From Paenibacillus baekrokdamisoli (GTDB lineage: Bacteria > Bacillota > Bacilli > Paenibacillales > Paenibacillaceae): DNA of 64,000 nucleotides. Positions within the stretch are counted from its first letter, which is position 1; each line of letters starts with the position of its first letter. The DNA is taken from contig NZ_AP019308.1 of NCBI RefSeq assembly GCF_003945345.1, positions 3,968,001-4,032,000 on the forward strand. The letters are read 5' to 3'. Positions 26,480-35,607 of the stretch are shown one piece after another. A program made the position numbers and the translations under genes. The notes beneath the pieces were generated by a model. That model was not told where the DNA came from and made no database searches. It was given only the letters and a program-made list of their open reading frames with translations.

Positions 26480-27583
26480 CTATTTAAGCAGTGTACCTTG
26501 TTCAGCAGCTACTTTGATCTCGTCGCTTTTCAATTTGGCAACAATTTCTTTTACTTTCGTAACTGTTTCATCGTTCAGGTTCGGGTTCTTGTCAGGGATA
26601 CCTACACCATCGTTCTTCACGTCAAACGTCAACGTTTTACCACCTGGGAAAGTACCGTCTTTAAGAGCTTTCACCATATCAAATGAAGCTTGGTCGATTT
26701 TCTTCATTGCTGAAGTTAGAATGATAGACTTATCGTCCTTGTATATGCCATCTGCATATTGGTCAACGTCTACACCAACAATCCATACGTTTTTACCAGC
26801 AGTTGCACGAGTCTTCGCTTCATTAATTGCACCTACGCCTACGCCGCCTGCTGCTGTGAAGATAACGTTAACACCGCGATCATACATTTGTGCAGCCAAT
26901 TGTCCACCTGCTGCTGAGTCATTAAAAGTGCCTTGGTATACATCATTTTCTTTCTTAAGGGAAATCTTAGTACCTAGATTGTCATTCGCATATTTAAGTC
27001 CTTGCTGGAAGCCCCAGTTATATTTTTGAACAGCTGGAATTTCCATACCGCCGATAAAACCAGCTTCAGCTTCCTTCAATTGAAGAGCTGTAGCAACACC
27101 AGCGATAAAGCCTGATTCATGCTCCGAGAAGAAGATCGATACGCTGTTTTCTTTTACATCCGGCTTTGCACCTTTCTCTGCAGAATGCGGCGTGCCGTCA
27201 ATGATAACAAATTTGGCATCTTTGTATTTCGTTTGAGCAGCGAAGATCGCTGTCTCGAACTTGAATCCTGGAGCAAAGATAATTTTGTAGCCTGCATCGT
27301 AAAGGTTACCCATTTCTTTGAGGTAATCCGCTTCTGTTGTTCCAGCTGGTCTTAGATATTTGGTCTCTAAACCAAACTCCTTGCCTGCGCGAAGAACACC
27401 TTCCCATGTACCTTGGTTGAATGATTTGTCATCAATGGTTCCCGCGTCTGTAACCATACCAGCCTTGATGTCTGATTTCGCAGCTCCAGTATTCGTCGTA
27501 CCTGTATTCGACTTGCTTCCACAGCCAACCACCAACGAAAAAGCCATCACACAAGTAGCTAACGTCAATAATCCCTTTTTCAT
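26480..27583 (-). CDS. nupN: BMP-family nucleoside-binding lipoprotein (NupN-like)
   Basis: A 367-residue lipoprotein (MKKGLLTLATCVMAFSLVVG then the lipobox Cys). The periplasmic-binding-protein fold of the BMP/PnrA family shows DAGTIDDKSFNQGTWEG, AGVATALQLKEAEAGFIGGM and VNVIFTAAGGVGVGA. BMP proteins of this type bind purine and other nucleosides. GAGGAG nine bases upstream fixes the ATG at 27583; the preceding 19 codons are leader. It is the first gene of the operon ending with deoC. Confidence 0.92.
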   Translation of the reverse strand: MKKGLLTLATCVMAFSLVVGCGSKSNTGTTNTGAAKSDIKAGMVTDAGTIDDKSFNQGTWEGVLRAGKEFGLETKYLRPAGTTEADYLKEMGNLYDAGYKIIFAPGFKFETAIFAAQTKYKDAKFVIIDGTPHSAEKGAKPDVKENSVSIFFSEHESGFIAGVATALQLKEAEAGFIGGMEIPAVQKYNWGFQQGLKYANDNLGTKISLKKENDVYQGTFNDSAAGGQLAAQMYDRGVNVIFTAAGGVGVGAINEAKTRATAGKNVWIVGVDVDQYADGIYKDDKSIILTSAMKKIDQASFDMVKALKDGTFPGGKTLTFDVKNDGVGIPDKNPNLNDETVTKVKEIVAKLKSDEIKVAAEQGTLLK

Positions 27584-27690
27584 AGTTTTCTGCTCCTCTT
27601 TAAAATGTTTTTTTGTTTCGTACAGCTCTTCGACAACCAACCCAATCCCTTAAATGATGAACATTTGTAAAAAGACCTTTTTATCATTTG

Positions 27691-27733
27691 TTTGATACCT
27701 ATCAAATATACGAGTAAATATCGAATTTGTAAA
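27691..27733 (-). promoter_or_regulatory. nucleoside operon promoter with overlapping inverted repeat
   Basis: On the minus strand TTTACA (27733-27728) and TATATT (27710-27705) are 17 bp apart. TTTGATAGGTATCAAA, a perfect 6-4-6 inverted repeat (27706-27691), begins within the -10 box and covers the start site. This is where a DeoR-type repressor would act. The region 27734-27913 holds no further recognisable element. Confidence 0.7.
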
Positions 27734-27913
27734 CAAGTTTCGTAGAAAGCTTACGACTTTAATCACGCTGATTGTTCATATATCTGACCTCAATTATTGA
27801 GCCCCCTCTCTTCCCCCTCTTCAGCTAACATGAATATGACTCAAATGGAAAAATATTAATTTAAATCCCTACATAAGTATGCCTAGGTTTTACTATTTAC
27901 TTGCATCGAAGCA

Positions 27914-27958
27914 TAAAAAAAGCACAAGGTGCAGAATTTTCCACACGGTGTGCTTTTT
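27914..27958 (-). terminator. terminator of the phosphonate operon
   Basis: On the minus strand AGCACA-CCGTG pairs imperfectly with GCACC-TTGTGCT and seven T follow. It lies about 30 bp after the stop of the DeoR-type gene. Confidence 0.8.
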
Positions 27959-27988
27959 AACCTTTACAGTGCTTTACTTATTCAAGAC

Positions 27989-28777
27989 TTATTCAGACAC
28001 AGGACTAATCCACCTGATCTGCATTTCCTTCAGCGATGGAATCCAACCGCTTGGAGGCCCTTCCTCAGAGACGATCATATGTATATCTGGCAAATCCATA
28101 ATTTTTGCTACCGTTCGTTTCGCGATTTTGGAGCTATCCGCAAGTAGGATTGCTGTCTCAGAGCTGCGAATTAATTTTCTTGTGAATAAAGCTCGATCAA
28201 GGTCATAGCTGGTAAGCCCATTCTCCAATGAGATCCCATCGACGGAGAGGAAGGATTTGTTCACATAGAAGTCTTCCATGATTTTCTCCGCAATCGGACC
28301 CGATACGCGCAGATGCCTCGCATTCACTTCCCCGCCGATAAAAATAATTTTACCGTCATACAATCCACGCTTCTGATGATCAATAAGTGAAATTAAAGAT
28401 GGAATCGAGCTGGTAAGAATCGTTAGATTCCGTTTACTCTCCAGAAACTGAATGATCTGAAGAGCCGTACTTCCCTCATCAATAATAATAACATCATTAT
28501 CTTCAATTAATTCTGCAGCAAGCGCTCCAATGACACGTTTGGCCTCGGCATGGATAAACTCTCTTTCATAATGCGGGGGCTCCACTTCCACTTTGAATTT
28601 AACCGCGCCGCCATATACTTTTTTTAGTTTATTATCTTTTTCAAGCTCATCGAGATCTCTTCGAATCGTTTCCGTTGAAACGTCGAATATTTGAGATAGC
28701 TCGCTTACATTCACTTTCCCCTTCTCATTGAGCAGCGTCATAATACTTCTCTTTCTCTCTTCACCCGCAAGTGACAC
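27989..28777 (-). CDS. DeoR/GlpR-family transcriptional regulator
   Basis: A 262-residue regulator. The N-terminal DeoR HTH reads EKGKVNVSELSQIFDVSTET, then IRRDLDELEKDNKLKKVYGG. The C-terminal sensor domain (DEGSTALQIIQFL, FIGGEVNARHLRVSGP, LLADSSKIAKRT) is the ISOCOT-type fold that binds phosphorylated metabolites. It is the last gene of the nine-gene operon and so probably its regulator. A GTG at 28777 behind GGGGTGA is favoured; ATG 28792 is an alternative. AT-rich repeated TTGTTTTAT-type motifs occur in both promoter-like gaps of the operon. Confidence 0.85.
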   Translation of the reverse strand: MSLAGEERKRSIMTLLNEKGKVNVSELSQIFDVSTETIRRDLDELEKDNKLKKVYGGAVKFKVEVEPPHYEREFIHAEAKRVIGALAAELIEDNDVIIIDEGSTALQIIQFLESKRNLTILTSSIPSLISLIDHQKRGLYDGKIIFIGGEVNARHLRVSGPIAEKIMEDFYVNKSFLSVDGISLENGLTSYDLDRALFTRKLIRSSETAILLADSSKIAKRTVAKIMDLPDIHMIVSEEGPPSGWIPSLKEMQIRWISPVSE

Positions 28778-28844
28778 CCTGCTCACCCCCATTCGTAATA
28801 TTAACAAGTATAGCAAACCAAGCCGGGTAAATCCTAGTATTCGC

Positions 28845-29960
28845 TTATCGATATTGCATCAGATTGAGGCCGCCTGCCGTTTTATCAAAAAGATGAAATT
28901 TATCATCACGAAACCGGATAAATATTGTCTCCCCTGAGCGAACCGGTGTTTCATTATCCGCTAACAATCGAATCATCGATTCAAGCTTCTCCTCCGAGTC
29001 AATCGCCTTCACAAGCTTCCCACTTCCAAGATGCTCGATCAAATCCACCTTCACCCGGATGCCTCGCGGATCCTCCCCAGTAGTTATGCTAATATCATGC
29101 GGCCTAATTCCAAATTGAACTTGTTTGCCGATATGCTCGCGATCCAGCTTCCTGCTCTCTGGCAAGCTGTATTCAAAACCATTGGTAACGACAACCTGGT
29201 TACCGGATTTCTCTTCTACAACGCCATCCACCAGATTCATCGGCGGATTACCAAGAAAGCTTGCTACGAATAGATTAATGGGCTGCGTGAACAGCTCATT
29301 GGGTGGTGCATATTGTTGGATTTTACCGCCATTAAGAATGGCTACGCGATCCGAGATCGCTAATGCTTCCTCTTGGTCATGTGTCACGATAATGGTCGTG
29401 ACACCCAAATTCCGCTGTATTTTTCGAATTTCATCGCGCACGTCCAGCTTCAATCGCGCATCCAAATTGGACATGGGCTCATCGAGCAAGAGAATCTCTG
29501 GATTCTTCGCCAAGGCACGAGCCATCGCCACTCGCTGCTGCTGTCCGCCCGATAATTGAGTCGGCCTGCGATCCAGCAGATGATCAATTTGGACAACCTT
29601 GCTGATTTCACGCGCTCGCTCATAGGCTTCCTTCTTAGGCATCTTTCTTTCCCTTAGCGGGAATGCGATATTCTCCCTTACCGACATATGAGGATACAGG
29701 GCGTAGGATTGGAATACCATTCCGATGTTGCGGTCCTTTGGCTCTACATGATTCACAAGTCGATCGCCAAAATATATTTCGCCCGACGTCGGCTTCAGCA
29801 AGCCGGCAAGCATCATAAGGGTCGTTGTCTTCCCGCACCCAGAAGGACCAAGCAAGGCTACAAATTCACCCTTTTTTATTTCCAGATCCAGACCATCTAC
29901 GGCTTTGCTGCCCTCTTGCTTGCCGTCATATTCCTTCACGATATTTTTGAGTGTAATCAT
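28845..29960 (-). CDS. ABC transporter ATPase (UgpC/MsmX type)
   Basis: A 371-residue ATPase: Walker A GPSGCGKTTTLM, Q-loop VFQSYALYPHMSV, signature LSGGQQQRVAMARAL, Walker B EILLLDEPMSNLDARLK, H-loop IIVTHDQEEAL. A C-terminal TOBE/OB part (QVQFGIRPHDI, IRVKVDLIEHLGSGKLV) is typical of CUT1 ATPases such as UgpC and MalK. Having its own ATPase is notable, because many Bacillota CUT1 sugar systems rely on one shared MsmX. The start overlaps the upstream permease stop (ATGA). Confidence 0.93.
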   Translation of the reverse strand: MITLKNIVKEYDGKQEGSKAVDGLDLEIKKGEFVALLGPSGCGKTTTLMMLAGLLKPTSGEIYFGDRLVNHVEPKDRNIGMVFQSYALYPHMSVRENIAFPLRERKMPKKEAYERAREISKVVQIDHLLDRRPTQLSGGQQQRVAMARALAKNPEILLLDEPMSNLDARLKLDVRDEIRKIQRNLGVTTIIVTHDQEEALAISDRVAILNGGKIQQYAPPNELFTQPINLFVASFLGNPPMNLVDGVVEEKSGNQVVVTNGFEYSLPESRKLDREHIGKQVQFGIRPHDISITTGEDPRGIRVKVDLIEHLGSGKLVKAIDSEEKLESMIRLLADNETPVRSGETIFIRFRDDKFHLFDKTAGGLNLMQYR

Positions 29961-30787
29961 ACCTGCTTAGCCCCTCCCATGTTCACCTTCATGAATAACC
30001 GCTGCGTGAAAATATAGAACACAATAATGGGCAGCGTATAGAACAAGCCTAAGGCCGTAATCAAGCCATAATTGATAATCTGATTTTCCTTGGTGACCAG
30101 CTTCGAGAGGTAGCCTGCCAGCGTCATTAAATCATCATTGAATATGAGCAGCTTGAACAGAAACCACTCTCCGTAAGCGCCGAGAAAGGAGAAGACCGAG
30201 ATAGCGCCAATTCCAGATAATACATAAGGAACTAGCACTTTCTTGAATGCTCTGAACCTCGTACACCCGTCAACCATAGCTGCCCATTCGATATCCCAAG
30301 GCACCTCATCGAAGAACCCCTTCATGATATACACACGTCCAGGAAGTGAACCCGTAATAGCGACCAGCACCACACCGACATACGTATTAACGAGATTCAT
30401 CTGAACAAGAATGAAGAAGGTCGCAATAATTAACGTAATGCCCGGGAAGGATCTCATGAGGAATAGAAACTTCATCGCAGCCCGTTTTCCTTTAAAATCC
30501 AATCTTGAGAAGGCGTACGCTGTAGGCACAGAAATGCCTACCTCGATCACAACAATGAATAACGAATAAAGGAGTGTATTCATTACAATCGGCCAAATCA
30601 TCGGCAGAATGACCCCGGAATAGGTTACAGGCTCCTTAACGAAATTGAAATTCTCCAGTGTGAATTGTCCCGTCGTAAAGTTCGTTGTCGCCGCGAGGAA
30701 ATACCACACAACCATAGCGATAATGGGAAGTGTAAATAAAGTCATGTAGGTTTGAACGAGTGCTTTTTTCAGCGTGCTGGTCGACAT
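29957..30787 (-). CDS. ABC transporter permease, MalG/UgpE-like
   Basis: A 276-residue CUT1 permease with six TM segments. The EAA loop reads EWAAMVDGCTRFRAFKKVLV. It begins with a cytoplasmic STLKKALVQTYMTLFTLPII. It works with the permease encoded just upstream and the ATPase whose ATG overlaps its stop. GGAGGTG five bases before the ATG at 30787 supports that start over the TTG at 30790. Confidence 0.92.
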   Translation of the reverse strand: MSTSTLKKALVQTYMTLFTLPIIAMVVWYFLAATTNFTTGQFTLENFNFVKEPVTYSGVILPMIWPIVMNTLLYSLFIVVIEVGISVPTAYAFSRLDFKGKRAAMKFLFLMRSFPGITLIIATFFILVQMNLVNTYVGVVLVAITGSLPGRVYIMKGFFDEVPWDIEWAAMVDGCTRFRAFKKVLVPYVLSGIGAISVFSFLGAYGEWFLFKLLIFNDDLMTLAGYLSKLVTKENQIINYGLITALGLFYTLPIIVFYIFTQRLFMKVNMGGAKQV

Positions 30788-30806
30788 CAAGTCACCTCCA
30801 TTTCTA

Positions 30807-31739
30807 CTAATCTTCGATTCTCGATGGTTTAATCAATTGATCGAAGTCGAACAATCGAATAAACAACAAGGTGAGAACGAAAGAGATCGCCACGACAATC
30901 AAGGATACAGCCGCGCCGTAGCCATAATATTTTAAATTGAAGGCTTGTTGAAAGGCGTATAAGGATAATGTTGTTGTATCCCGCATCGGGCCGCCGTTTG
31001 TAAGCAGCATGATGAAGAAGTAAGAGGACACGAAGCCAATCAAATCTGAAATGGTAATATACATGAGCGGCCATCTTAAGGTAGGCAGAATGATTCGCAT
31101 AATAACCGATTTCTCACTTGCTCCATCCACACGAGCCGCTTTATATAAATCTTCAGGGATAGAGTTAATTGCAGCCGATAGCAGGATCATGCCTCCGGAA
31201 ATGGTCGAAACAATTGTCGCCAAAATAACAATGGCCATCGCACCCTTCGTGAACCAGGACACCGGCTCCGAAACAATTCCGAATCGATGCATGAGGTTGT
31301 TGAGAAACCCCTCTTCGGTCGGGTCGAAGATAAACTTCCAAAAGGTTACATACACAACTGATGGAATAACGCTAGGAATAAGCCATAATACTCGGTATAT
31401 AACAGCTGATACTTTCCCTTTGAGAAAGTATTGGGTGGCAATCGATATAATAAGTGCGAAGAGCAGCGAGATAGCCAATGATATCACGGCAAAAATAACC
31501 GTGTTCCACAAGATGAGAGGCAGATTATAATCCGTAAAGATCCGAGTGAAATTGCTCAGTCCGATGAATTTGGGCTTCATAGATGCATTCAAATCCGTGA
31601 AAGCCATACCTACCGTCGCTATGGCAGGCAGGATGAAGAACACAAACACTAAAAGAGAGAACGGCATAATAAACAGATACGGGTATAGCTTCTTTTTGAA
31701 CGGTTTCTTATAAACCTGCTGAACTGCTGGATTCTCCAT
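30807..31739 (-). CDS. ABC transporter permease, MalF/UgpA-like
   Basis: A 310-residue CUT1 permease. Helix 1 is YPYLFIMPFSLLVFVFFILP, followed by AFTDLNASMKPKFIGLSNFTR. The EAA loop is YKAARVDGASEKSVIMRIIL. AAAGG precedes the ATG at 31739. The neighbouring permease follows 19 bp later. Confidence 0.93.
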   Translation of the reverse strand: MENPAVQQVYKKPFKKKLYPYLFIMPFSLLVFVFFILPAIATVGMAFTDLNASMKPKFIGLSNFTRIFTDYNLPLILWNTVIFAVISLAISLLFALIISIATQYFLKGKVSAVIYRVLWLIPSVIPSVVYVTFWKFIFDPTEEGFLNNLMHRFGIVSEPVSWFTKGAMAIVILATIVSTISGGMILLSAAINSIPEDLYKAARVDGASEKSVIMRIILPTLRWPLMYITISDLIGFVSSYFFIMLLTNGGPMRDTTTLSLYAFQQAFNLKYYGYGAAVSLIVVAISFVLTLLFIRLFDFDQLIKPSRIED

Positions 31740-31788
31740 GCGCACCTTTCACCTTCTTTCTGCCTGTACTTTCTTTCTCCCTAAGGAT

Positions 31789-31819
31789 CAGGTGCTCCGA
31801 CCTGTGATCAGAGCACCTG
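31789..31819 (-). terminator. intercistronic hairpin after the binding-protein gene
   Basis: CAGGTGCTC and GAGCACCTG form a 9-bp perfect stem with a 13-base loop. No proper T run follows on the minus strand, so mRNA stabilisation or partial termination is more likely than full termination. Confidence 0.55.
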
Positions 31820-31842
31820 TTGTGTGCTTCATTCCTTTTATG

Positions 31843-33216
31843 TTATTGAATAATAACGTGATCGGCAGGTACGTTCTGTTTCACTTCTTTTTTGAACAAT
31901 TCATAAGCCTCTTCGGATGATTTGCCTTTCGTTAGAATCGCATCGACTCCAAGTGTAAAGCCTTGTACGAATGTGGCGTAATCCGGGTGAGCCGGACGCG
32001 TACGAGTGAACGAAACTAGGTAAGCGTGATCCTTGTAGAAGTCCATAGCTTTGAAGCGTGCATCCTCTTGCGCAGCAGGCGTTACAGGTAGCTTACCGCT
32101 AGCAATCGTGTGATTGATTTGCAGGTCAGGATCCATAACATGTTCAATTAATTGCTGTACATACGGCATTTTCTCATCATCTACTTTAGAGCCAACGAAT
32201 ATCATAGCCGGGTTACTGTAAGAAGCAGGCTTGCCACCTTTTTCCGCTGAAGGAACCGGAATCCACACCACATTGTCTTTGAACCATTTGTTATAGCCCT
32301 CAATATCATCCTTCATACCGTTTGCTTCACGCATCATTTGGTAGAATTCCGTACGCGCGAATTCAGCGAAGATCTCGCCCTTCACAAACATGGGTGCCGC
32401 TTTGTCAGTATCAATATCGCCGATTCCTTCCGATATAACGCCACGTTTTACAGAGTCAGACCAGAATGCGTATACGTCCTTTACCTTTGGCGAAAGAACC
32501 ATTTTGTTCTGATCTGCGTCATAGTTGTAGAAGCCAAATGCATAATTCCAACCTTCGAATCTCTTATCTTCTACAGCAAAGCCCATTTTTACGAGCTTCT
32601 TCTTCTTCGCATCATCCGCTAGATTAACTAGATCCGAGAATATAAAATCTCCTTTGTCCACGCGATCCTTCAAGCCGTCGATTTGCTCGCCTGTCCAGCC
32701 AAGGCCCGTCAGCGCTTTGCGGCTAATAAATACCGGTGATGCATCCATATCTTGAATGACCCCATAATAATGGCCATCGTATTTCATAATGTTTGTGTAA
32801 GAATCAGGTACGCCCTTGAATACGCTGGAGTCCTTTACCCAGTCGATATCACGGATCAGACCGCCATCGCGCTCCCAACCAATATCAACACTGGAGTTCA
32901 TGAAGACATCCGCTACTTTGCCTGCTGTTGCCTGAAGGACCAATTCATCGTCGTCAATGCCCGGCCACCAATCGATGTTCACTTGAACGTTCTTGGCCTT
33001 AAGATCTTCATTCAACCGTTTCTGAGCTTCGATAAAGTTGTCCTTACGTGCTCCCCAAGTATTCTCACGAACGGTAATGGTGACCACTTTAGGCTTCGTG
33101 CCGTTGCTGGCATTGCCGGCAGCTGCAGGATCACTTGATTCGTTCTTCGTCGTGCAGCCAGCCAATAACCCAACACCGATGACCACACTCAAAGCAGTAA
33201 CAGTAACCTTCTTCAT
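31843..33216 (-). CDS. ABC transporter solute-binding lipoprotein (family 1)
   Basis: A 457-residue lipoprotein: MKKVTVTALSVVIGVGLLAG then the lipobox Cys. The body is an extracellular solute-binding protein family 1 fold (WPGIDDDELVLQATAGKVADV, DGHYYGVIQDMDASPVFISR, FVKGEIFAEFARTEFYQMMR). The context with phosphonoacetaldehyde hydrolase suggests a phosphonate-containing ligand rather than a plain sugar; that is inference. AGGAGGG eight bases upstream fixes the ATG at 33216. The gene may also have its own promoter, since 130 bp separate it from the aminotransferase gene. Confidence 0.88.
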   Translation of the reverse strand: MKKVTVTALSVVIGVGLLAGCTTKNESSDPAAAGNASNGTKPKVVTITVRENTWGARKDNFIEAQKRLNEDLKAKNVQVNIDWWPGIDDDELVLQATAGKVADVFMNSSVDIGWERDGGLIRDIDWVKDSSVFKGVPDSYTNIMKYDGHYYGVIQDMDASPVFISRKALTGLGWTGEQIDGLKDRVDKGDFIFSDLVNLADDAKKKKLVKMGFAVEDKRFEGWNYAFGFYNYDADQNKMVLSPKVKDVYAFWSDSVKRGVISEGIGDIDTDKAAPMFVKGEIFAEFARTEFYQMMREANGMKDDIEGYNKWFKDNVVWIPVPSAEKGGKPASYSNPAMIFVGSKVDDEKMPYVQQLIEHVMDPDLQINHTIASGKLPVTPAAQEDARFKAMDFYKDHAYLVSFTRTRPAHPDYATFVQGFTLGVDAILTKGKSSEEAYELFKKEVKQNVPADHVIIQ

Positions 33217-33305
33217 TTCTTTAACCCTCCTCATTAATTCTCCACGTCTCTCAAAACCATTGTACGTCTCAAATGTAAAAATGGGATTAATTCCAAGTTA
33301 ATAAT

Positions 33306-33348
33306 TTGTTTTGTTATTGTTTTATGTTAGATCTTGTTGTTTTATTAC
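33306..33348. promoter_or_regulatory. AT-rich repeated motifs, candidate regulator sites
   Basis: Three related words on the plus strand, TTGTTTTGTTAT (33306), TTGTTTTATGTT (33317) and TTGTTTTATTAC (33337), are spaced 11 and 20 bp, that is about one and two helix turns. TTGTATTATGTT recurs at 37590 downstream of the main promoter. They lie between the aminotransferase and the binding-protein gene and are candidate sites for the operon's DeoR-type regulator. Confidence 0.45.
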
Positions 33349-34700
33349 TAGACGACTTCTTCTAACGCCAATTCTATCATGTTTAATGCCTGCTCCAGCT
33401 GCTCCTGCGTCGTAATTAACGGTGGAACTAAGGTCAATACATTCCCGCCTGAAACCTTAAAACTTAGCCCTCTCTTCATACAGAGGTACATGACTTTCTC
33501 GGCAGCCTCTACTGCCTTCTCTTTTGTCTGGCGGTCGGTTACTAGTTCAATCGCAGCCAGCATACCAATGACGCGCACATCACCGATAATTACATGCTTA
33601 TGCATCATTTCAGTGAGCCGCTGCTTGAGGAATACGCCCATTTGCGCAGCATGCTCAAGTAAGCCATTGTTCTCAATATAAGCAATGGTAGCCAGCGCAG
33701 CAGCGCTGCCCACAGAGCTCTTCTCATGTGTGTAATGTCCAAGCGAGATATCCTGCGCGACATCTAACCCTTCTCGCACGATAATACCAGCCATTGGGAA
33801 TATCCCCCCGCCAAAGCCCTTGCCGATAACAACGATATCCGGCACGATATCATAATGCTCATGCACGAACATTTTGCCTGTCCTTCCAAACGCAGTAGGA
33901 ATCTCATCGAGTACGAGCAGTACGCCGAATTGATCGCATAACTGACGCAGTCGTTTGAAATAAGCCTTTGGCGGGATCTGTACATCCGTGCTGCGAATCG
34001 GTTCCATAATAACCGCACCGATATCGCCCTCTCGCTCCAGCATGTAGGCTAAATAATCGAGACCTTTCATACCGGAATCATCACCTTCGCCTAAGATGCT
34101 ACGATAGGAATTGAATGGCAGCATGTGCTCGGCTCCAGCCAGCAGCGGTCCCATCTCGTTGCGAAACACCCCCTCACCACCTACAGAAATGGCATCCAAG
34201 CTGGCTCCGTGGAAGGAATCCCAGGTCGAAACGGTCTTGAACTTCCCCGTCGCTTTGCGCACAAGCTTCATCGCAAGACCAATGGCACTTGTTCCGCCGG
34301 GTGTAAACAATACTTTGTTAAGATCCCCGGGAGCAAGCTGCGCGAGCTTCCGGGCTAACTCAATAACAATCGGACTCGTATAGCGGCGCGGCAAGAAAGG
34401 CATTTCATCCAATTGCTTCTTGACCGCATCGACCACATCACGATTCTTATAGCCAACCTGATGAACACTATTGCCGTGAAAATCCATATATTTATTGCCG
34501 TCCATATCCTCCAGATAGATGCCTTCGGCATTCGTAATGACATTCAAACAAGGTGTAGACATCGACTGATGCAGAAAGTAACGGCTATCTTCCTCTAACA
34601 CCTCCATCGTTGCTGGACTTAAGTTAGCCTCCTGCCATTGCCCGCGTTCCGAAGATAAATTGACATCCCCTTCCGTTCGTTGGAAAGATTTAATCTCCAC
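33348..34700 (-). CDS. class III aminotransferase-fold PLP enzyme of phosphonate catabolism (PbfA-like?)
   Basis: A 450-residue fold-type I PLP enzyme. It shows YLEDMDGNKYMDFHG, TPGGTSAIGLAMKLVRKATG, VLDEIPTAFGRTGKMF, and the PLP-lysine region DIVVIGKGFGGGIFPMAG. Class III members next to phosphonoacetaldehyde hydrolase include PbfA, which releases ammonia from (R)-1-hydroxy-2-aminoethylphosphonate to give phosphonoacetaldehyde. The usual AEP transaminase PhnW is a different (class V) enzyme and is not encoded here. So this protein either is a PbfA or a transaminase feeding PhnX. The GTG start overlaps the phnX end by 11 bp. Confidence 0.8.
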   Translation of the reverse strand: MEIKSFQRTEGDVNLSSERGQWQEANLSPATMEVLEEDSRYFLHQSMSTPCLNVITNAEGIYLEDMDGNKYMDFHGNSVHQVGYKNRDVVDAVKKQLDEMPFLPRRYTSPIVIELARKLAQLAPGDLNKVLFTPGGTSAIGLAMKLVRKATGKFKTVSTWDSFHGASLDAISVGGEGVFRNEMGPLLAGAEHMLPFNSYRSILGEGDDSGMKGLDYLAYMLEREGDIGAVIMEPIRSTDVQIPPKAYFKRLRQLCDQFGVLLVLDEIPTAFGRTGKMFVHEHYDIVPDIVVIGKGFGGGIFPMAGIIVREGLDVAQDISLGHYTHEKSSVGSAAALATIAYIENNGLLEHAAQMGVFLKQRLTEMMHKHVIIGDVRVIGMLAAIELVTDRQTKEKAVEAAEKVMYLCMKRGLSFKVSGGNVLTLVPPLITTQEQLEQALNMIELALEEVV

Positions 34701-35508
34701 TGCACATATCCCCTTCGCTCATGCGGTTATTAATGGTTTCAATAATGTTAGGCAATTGGGACATATCTTCTATGACATAGTGGGCACCGCTGCGTATGAA
34801 TTGGAGCTTGGCAGCTTCCATTCGGATCTTCAGCTCATTCGGTTCCATCTCATTTACTTCAGCCTCCGTTAATCCGAGCATCGAGCTGCCCCGTATAATA
34901 CCTACCGCCCAAACCCCGGCATTCCTCGCCTCTTGCATATCGGATTCCGTATCACCAACCTTGATGACCTGTGTCGGCATCCCCATATCCAGGCTGATGA
35001 TATTGGCATAAATCATATAAGGATACGGCCGCCCTTTACCCTTCACTGAATCAGGAGTAAGCCAGTAATCAGGCGCATAACCGTTCTCCTTTGCCTGCTC
35101 CACAACAATCCGCATCATGGCATCGTTATAGCCAGTCGTTCCGCCAATCAGCAGTCCATCTTCCCGCAGCTGATTGATCGTATCAACCACATGATTGATT
35201 GGCTCAGCAAACCGATGCAGGATAGCTAGCAGCTTGGGTTCAAACTCTTCATGCATCGCATCCACATCATCATTGGTAAAGGGATGGCCCATCCTTTCCT
35301 CGAACAGCTTGCCGATTCGCGGCATCTGCAGCATGGTCTTAATGTGATCCCATTTCAAAACGCCCATCGGAGCACGAACTTCCTCCATTGTCGGTTCGAT
35401 CCCTTTAGACCGGAAGATCTCCAAAAACACGTAAACCGGTGCCATACATCCATAATCAACAGCCGTTCCTGCCCAATCCATAATAATGCCTCTTACTTTC
35501 ATCTCCAT
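34690..35508 (-). CDS. phnX: phosphonoacetaldehyde hydrolase
   Basis: A 272-residue HAD-superfamily enzyme. It splits phosphonoacetaldehyde into acetaldehyde and phosphate. The nucleophile Asp is in IIMDWAGTAVDYG, and the Schiff-base Lys typical of this family is in PMGVLKWDHIKTM. The C-terminal HAD motifs are TPDSVKGKGRPYPYMI and VGDTESDMQEARNAG. ATG 35508 follows AGGAGG; ATG 35502 is also possible. The gene lies between the PHP genes and the aminotransferase gene in one transcript, and is the firmest evidence that the operon handles a C-P compound. Confidence 0.95.
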   Translation of the reverse strand: MEMKVRGIIMDWAGTAVDYGCMAPVYVFLEIFRSKGIEPTMEEVRAPMGVLKWDHIKTMLQMPRIGKLFEERMGHPFTNDDVDAMHEEFEPKLLAILHRFAEPINHVVDTINQLREDGLLIGGTTGYNDAMMRIVVEQAKENGYAPDYWLTPDSVKGKGRPYPYMIYANIISLDMGMPTQVIKVGDTESDMQEARNAGVWAVGIIRGSSMLGLTEAEVNEMEPNELKIRMEAAKLQFIRSGAHYVIEDMSQLPNIIETINNRMSEGDMCSGD

Positions 35509-35607
35509 GATGCCTCCTACATGCCTTGGACAAGATTTCTCGCCCATTTATTTGATCGATATCTGAAATATCCGGAATTTCACATCTAAGGTGCTGTTCA
35601 CGTTCTT

